A stretch of 35,862 nt of DNA from an uncultured Helicobacteraceae bacterium (lineage in GTDB: Bacteria; Campylobacterota; Campylobacteria; Campylobacterales; Helicobacteraceae). The notes under the pieces were generated by a model. It was not told the DNA's origin. It saw nothing but the letters and a program-made list of their open reading frames with translations, and made no database searches. The position numbers and the translations under genes are program-made. This document shows positions 32,444-35,862 of this stretch, piece after piece; position 1 is the stretch's first letter; each line of letters starts with the position of its first letter. The DNA is taken from positions 1-35,862 of the forward strand of contig CAKUOH010000023.1 of the NCBI GenBank assembly GCA_934668765.1, given 5' to 3'.

Positions 32444-32476
32444 TATTATTTGAATCTAAAAGCGCGAAATTTATAG

Positions 32477-32482
32477 TATAAT
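32477..32482 (+). promoter_or_regulatory. Probable -10 box of ppk
   Basis: TAGTATAAT, 30 bases before the ppk start. GGAGG at 32501–32505 is the ribosome site. Confidence 0.6.
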
Positions 32483-32511
32483 GCTTAAAATCTTAACTTT
32501 GGAGGCGCAAA

Positions 32512-34611
32512 ATGAAAAAAACAGAAAAACGATTTTTTAACCGCGAATTATCGTGGCTTCGATTTAATACGCGTGTGTTAAATGAAGCGAACAATAAAAA
32601 AATTCCGCTTTTTGAGAGACTAAAATTTATCGCCATTTATGGCACGAATTTAGATGAATTTTATATGGTGCGTGTGGCAGGGCTAAAACGGCTATATTTA
32701 GCAGGAATCACCGATTGCGGTGCGGATAAACTTACGCCGCGTGAGCAACTCATTGCGATTCGTAGTTATATCCACAAGGAAAAGGACAGATTAGAGGCAT
32801 TATTTGAAGAGATTCGCAAGGAAGCAGAGAAAGAGCATTTGTTTATCAAATCATTTGCCCAGCTTAATGAGAGCCAAAAAAAGAACCTAAAAGAGTTCTT
32901 TTTAAACAATCTTTATCCCATAATCGTGCCTATCATCGTGGATTCCACGCACCCATTCCCGCATTTTAACAATCTATCCTTTGGAATGGCAATCAAGCTA
33001 AAAGACACAAGCAACAAAAATAAAATCAAATTTGGAATGGTGCGAATCTCGCGAATGTTGCCTAGATTTATCGAAGTAACGGAGGGCATTTATGTGCCGA
33101 TTGAAATGGTTGTGGGCGAATTTATCGGCGATATTTTTGCAGGCTGTGAGGTTTTGAGCTATACTTCATTTAGAGTTACGCGCAATGCGGATATGGAGAT
33201 TGAAGAAGAGGAAGCAGATGACTTTTTAGAGATTATGACAGAGGGGCTAAAATCGCGCAGAAAAGGCGAAATTGTCCGCCTTGAAATTGGCGAAAATAGC
33301 GATAATTCTTTGCTTGATTTTCTTATGGGACATATCAAAATCGATAAAGATGATGTGTATAGCTACAAGATTCCGCTAAATTTAAGTGCACTGTGGCAGA
33401 TTGTGGGCGCGAATCAATTCGCACACTTGCGACTGCCGACTTTTAATGCTAAAACGCTCCCACCGCTAAATAATACCATTGATATTTTTAAAAGCATTGA
33501 TTCTAGCGATATTGTGGCATATCACCCATATCAAAGCTTCGACCCTGTGGTAAATTTTATACAAAGTGCGGCAAACGACCCAGATGTGTATAGCATTCGT
33601 ATGACGCTCTATCGTGTGGGAAAAAATTCGCCTATCGTCAAAGCACTTGCCCAAGCAGCGGAGAATAACAAGCAAGTTAGCGTTTTAGTGGAGCTAAAAG
33701 CGCGTTTTGATGAGGAAAACAATCTCTATTGGGCAAAGGCGTTAGAAACCGCAGGGGCGCATGTGATTTATGGAATCCCGGGCTTAAAAGTTCACGCCAA
33801 AATCGCGCTTGTGGTTAAAAAAATCGGTGGAGAGTTTAAAAAATATGTCCATCTCTCAACGGGCAATTACAACCCAGCTACCGCGAAAATCTACACAGAC
33901 ATTAGCTTTTTTACCGCAGATTCTGGCATTACAAATGACGCAATCAAACTTTTTCACACGCTATCCACAGGATATTCGCATCAGGCAAGGTTAGATTCGC
34001 TATTTGTCGCACCCACACAAATCAAACCCAAAATTTTAGAGCTAATCAAAGATGAGGCAAAAAAGGGCAAGGATGGCTACATTATCCTAAAAGCAAACGC
34101 CGTAGTCGATGTCGATGTCATTGAAGCACTCTATGCAGCAAGTAAGGCAGGGGTCCGAATCGATATGATAGTGCGCGGAATCTGCTGCTTAATCCCGCGC
34201 CTACAAGGTGTTAGCGACAATATCCGTGTCGTGTCAATTATCGGCAAATATTTGGAGCACGCACGAATCTATTATTTTAAACACGCAAATCCGCAGATTT
34301 ACTTTGCTAGTGCGGATTTGATGCCACGCAATTTGGAAAAACGCGTAGAGATTATGACGCCTGTAAAAAATAAAAATATCGCCGAAAAATTACTTGAGAT
34401 TCTAAAAGCGCAGATTGCCGATAACTGCCAAGCACACGAATTAGGCGCAGATGGTGAATACACAAAATTATCGCCAAAAGATGGCGAAAACGCGCTAAAT
34501 TCGCAAGATGAATACGAAAAATATATCAATTTGCTTTACAACAACGCCCTTAAGGTGCAAGAGGATACAAAGGCAAAAAAGCTAGTAAAGCGAATGATGG
34601 GGGAATCATAG
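32512..34611 (+). CDS. ppk: Polyphosphate kinase 1
   Basis: PPK1 (699 aa) makes inorganic polyphosphate from ATP; in Campylobacterota it supports stress survival and motility. The N-terminal domain starts FFNRELSWLRFNTRVLNEA, the family signature. The phospholipase-D-like catalytic part shows GLKVHAKIALV with H428 and LEHARIYYF with H583, equivalent to the E. coli phosphohistidine pair H435/H592. GNYNPATAKIYTD and the late SADLMPRNLEKRVE are also conserved. Full length with no sign of damage. The acidic tail (about 645–690) is usual variation. The AT-rich restriction-modification genes begin 39 bases after its stop. Confidence 0.97.
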   Translation: MKKTEKRFFNRELSWLRFNTRVLNEANNKKIPLFERLKFIAIYGTNLDEFYMVRVAGLKRLYLAGITDCGADKLTPREQLIAIRSYIHKEKDRLEALFEEIRKEAEKEHLFIKSFAQLNESQKKNLKEFFLNNLYPIIVPIIVDSTHPFPHFNNLSFGMAIKLKDTSNKNKIKFGMVRISRMLPRFIEVTEGIYVPIEMVVGEFIGDIFAGCEVLSYTSFRVTRNADMEIEEEEADDFLEIMTEGLKSRRKGEIVRLEIGENSDNSLLDFLMGHIKIDKDDVYSYKIPLNLSALWQIVGANQFAHLRLPTFNAKTLPPLNNTIDIFKSIDSSDIVAYHPYQSFDPVVNFIQSAANDPDVYSIRMTLYRVGKNSPIVKALAQAAENNKQVSVLVELKARFDEENNLYWAKALETAGAHVIYGIPGLKVHAKIALVVKKIGGEFKKYVHLSTGNYNPATAKIYTDISFFTADSGITNDAIKLFHTLSTGYSHQARLDSLFVAPTQIKPKILELIKDEAKKGKDGYIILKANAVVDVDVIEALYAASKAGVRIDMIVRGICCLIPRLQGVSDNIRVVSIIGKYLEHARIYYFKHANPQIYFASADLMPRNLEKRVEIMTPVKNKNIAEKLLEILKAQIADNCQAHELGADGEYTKLSPKDGENALNSQDEYEKYINLLYNNALKVQEDTKAKKLVKRMMGES

Positions 34612-34650
34612 ATTTTTTAATATATTTTATGGCAAAAAAGGTAAAATAAT

Positions 34651-35349
34651 ATGCAGACAATGACAATAAGGCGCAATGCTAAATGCCTAAATAGTGCTAT
34701 TTTGCAAATAAAATATAATGCAATATACAATATAGATTGTATGATTGGTATGATAGATTTGGGCGATAATAGCGTAGATTTTACGCTTACAGACATACCT
34801 TATAATGCAGTCAATAGAACAGATAACGGACTTCGTAAGATTGATAAAGCGAATGCTGATATACTTACTTTTAAGCTTGATGAATTTTTAAGTGAAGTGT
34901 ATAGGATTACTAAAAATAGCATAGTTATTTTTTGTGGCAAGGAGCAATTTAGCGAAATTTATGGCTTTTTTGCCAAGCAAAAAGGAACAACTCGCCCTAT
35001 TATTTGGGAAAAATCTAATCCTAGCCCTATGAATGGGCAGCACATTTATTTAAGCGGTGTTGAAATGGCTGTTTGGTTTAAAAAACAAGGTGCGAAAGTC
35101 TTTAACGCACATTGCAAAAATTCAGTGTTTAAATATCCAAATGGCAAAAGTAAATTACACCCGACAGAAAAAAATCATCAACTACTTGCCGAGCTTATAA
35201 AGGACAATAGCAACGAAAATGACTTAGTATTTGACCCTTGCTGTGGAAGTGGCTCACACTTGCTTGTAGCAAAGCAGCTTAATAGGCGGTATTTAGGTTT
35301 TGAGTTAAATAAAGAATACATAAAAATTGCAAAGGATAGATTCAATTAA
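34651..35349 (+). CDS. Beta-class DNA methyltransferase (type II) with DIPY motif
   Basis: A 232-aa S-adenosylmethionine-dependent DNA amino-methyltransferase. Motif IV comes first as TDIPYNAVNR (DIPY at 48–51), then the KLHPTEKN motif X at 169–175 and motif I FDPCCGSGSHLLVA at 194–206. This order is beta class. DIPY instead of DPPY, NPPY or SPPY keeps the base-flipping Asp and Tyr but leaves N6-adenine versus N4-cytosine open. It has no target-recognition insert, so specificity lies in the short loop between motifs. AAAAAAGG and an ATG at 34651 set the start; a second ATG at 34660 is possible. Base use is more AT-rich than its neighbours, which suggests transfer. It overlaps the convergent gene by 8 bp. 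Confidence 0.88.
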   Translation: MQTMTIRRNAKCLNSAILQIKYNAIYNIDCMIGMIDLGDNSVDFTLTDIPYNAVNRTDNGLRKIDKANADILTFKLDEFLSEVYRITKNSIVIFCGKEQFSEIYGFFAKQKGTTRPIIWEKSNPSPMNGQHIYLSGVEMAVWFKKQGAKVFNAHCKNSVFKYPNGKSKLHPTEKNHQLLAELIKDNSNENDLVFDPCCGSGSHLLVAKQLNRRYLGFELNKEYIKIAKDRFN

Positions 35350-35862
35350 AATTTGTTAGATATGCTTTTATCTCGCTTTTAACTTTTTTAAGATTATCGA
35401 TTGTGTCAAAAAAGCACTCTGTGTTTGATTTTAAAACTTTTGCATTTATGGGCAAAAACGCCGAGCCGTGAGTATCTCCTAAATTTTTCTTGCTGTTGAT
35501 TTTAAGATTTTTAAAACATTGTTCTATATTTTTGTTTAGATAATTAAGAAGTTCATCATTTTTTATAATCATTATTTTGTCAGGGTTTTGTTTTAAATTC
35601 AAAGTGCCATCATAAAACAAAATTATCACCGCATCAAGATAATCGGGCTGAAAATACTTACCAACTTTATTTATCTTAAATCCATTATTACTTTCAAATT
35701 CTTTAAATTTACATTCAAATGATTTAGGTATGTGTTGGTTAGAATAAAAGCTTTTGCCTTGCTGTCCTTCTTTTGAATATGCAGAAACAAAATCTACTCT
35801 CAAATCCCCATATAGAGCAAAGTTATTTGAATACTGAACATCTATTTTAACTTGATTATCAA
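35342..35862 (-). CDS. Probable restriction endonuclease, 5' part outside the window
   Basis: The frame is open to the window edge, so at least 173 residues and probably more; a TTG at 35803 would be an internal start only if the upstream codons were not coding, and these read on sensibly (QYSNNFALYGDLRVDFVSAY). The visible part includes NQHIPKSFECKFKEF, where E-C-K could be the E-x-K half of a PD-(D/E)xK site paired with the earlier DLRVDF, and YLDAVIILFYDGTL. Its 3' end overlaps the methyltransferase tail to tail by 8 bp. Such convergent, overlapping placement next to a solitary beta-class methyltransferase suits a type II restriction partner. No family could be named; the active-site reading is tentative. 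Confidence 0.6.
   Translation of the reverse strand, partial: DNQVKIDVQYSNNFALYGDLRVDFVSAYSKEGQQGKSFYSNQHIPKSFECKFKEFESNNGFKINKVGKYFQPDYLDAVIILFYDGTLNLKQNPDKIMIIKNDELLNYLNKNIEQCFKNLKINSKKNLGDTHGSAFLPINAKVLKSNTECFFDTIDNLKKVKSEIKAYLTNFN

Noticed and set aside
1..35862. tRNA, rRNA or riboswitch genes
   Set aside because: I looked in the intergenic gaps for tRNA arms, CCA-type ends and conserved riboswitch cores (including upstream of metK and lysC) and saw none.

Overview
The window is from a Campylobacterota chromosome, most likely a Helicobacter other than H. pylori. The block hemW–nudH–lysC–hobA–holB (14106–18491) follows the H. pylori HP1226–HP1231 neighbourhood, hobA being a lineage-specific DnaA partner. 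The block fliK–flgD–flgE matches HP0906–HP0908. Single genes of Helicobacter type (napA-like dps, sodC, metK, ppk) agree. Base composition, short intergenic gaps, ATGA overlaps and TATAAT-type -10 boxes without clear -35 boxes fit the group. Species cannot be fixed from sequence alone.

Layout. 1–966: a gene-free cluster of palindromic repeats of at least two families. 967–9923 (minus): a seven-gene operon for a type IV pilus / type II secretion-like machine (platform protein, assembly ATPase, TPR protein, secretin, PilP-, PilO- and PilM/N-like proteins). It resembles the Campylobacter Cts DNA-uptake set and MSHA pili. 10232–14078 (plus): divergent operon of three prepilin-like proteins and a PilT-type retraction ATPase. 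Together the two operons form most of a pilus or competence apparatus; the prepilin peptidase and a clear major pilin are not here. 14106–18491: hemW, then the nudH–lysC–hobA–holB run. 18643–21574: an exported alpha/beta-hydrolase-fold protein without its catalytic Ser and His, then two tandem paralogous lipoproteins with Sel1-like cysteine repeats. 21700–26086: sodC, metK, a cation diffusion facilitator with an altered metal site, a DedA-family protein and dps. 26212–31603: fliK–flgD–flgE behind a good sigma-54 site. 31832–34611: TetR-type regulator and polyphosphate kinase. 34651–35862: an AT-rich methyltransferase and a convergent gene cut by the window edge, probably a type II restriction-modification pair.

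The most unusual signal is the repeats. One family keeps fixed outer arms and a TGC loop, but the inner stem differs from copy to copy and stays perfectly self-complementary. A second, composite family lies both in the intergenic cluster and, in frame, inside hemW, where about 85 extra codons separate the radical-SAM cysteine motif from the GGGTP motif. Repeats also fill the leader region of the GspK-like prepilin, including a 99-bp (33-codon) tandem duplication. This resembles the in-frame palindromic elements known in Rickettsia genes. Other points worth checking are three carbohydrate-binding-module-like repeats in the hook protein, a 21-bp palindrome in the dps promoter, and the hydrolase pseudoenzyme.
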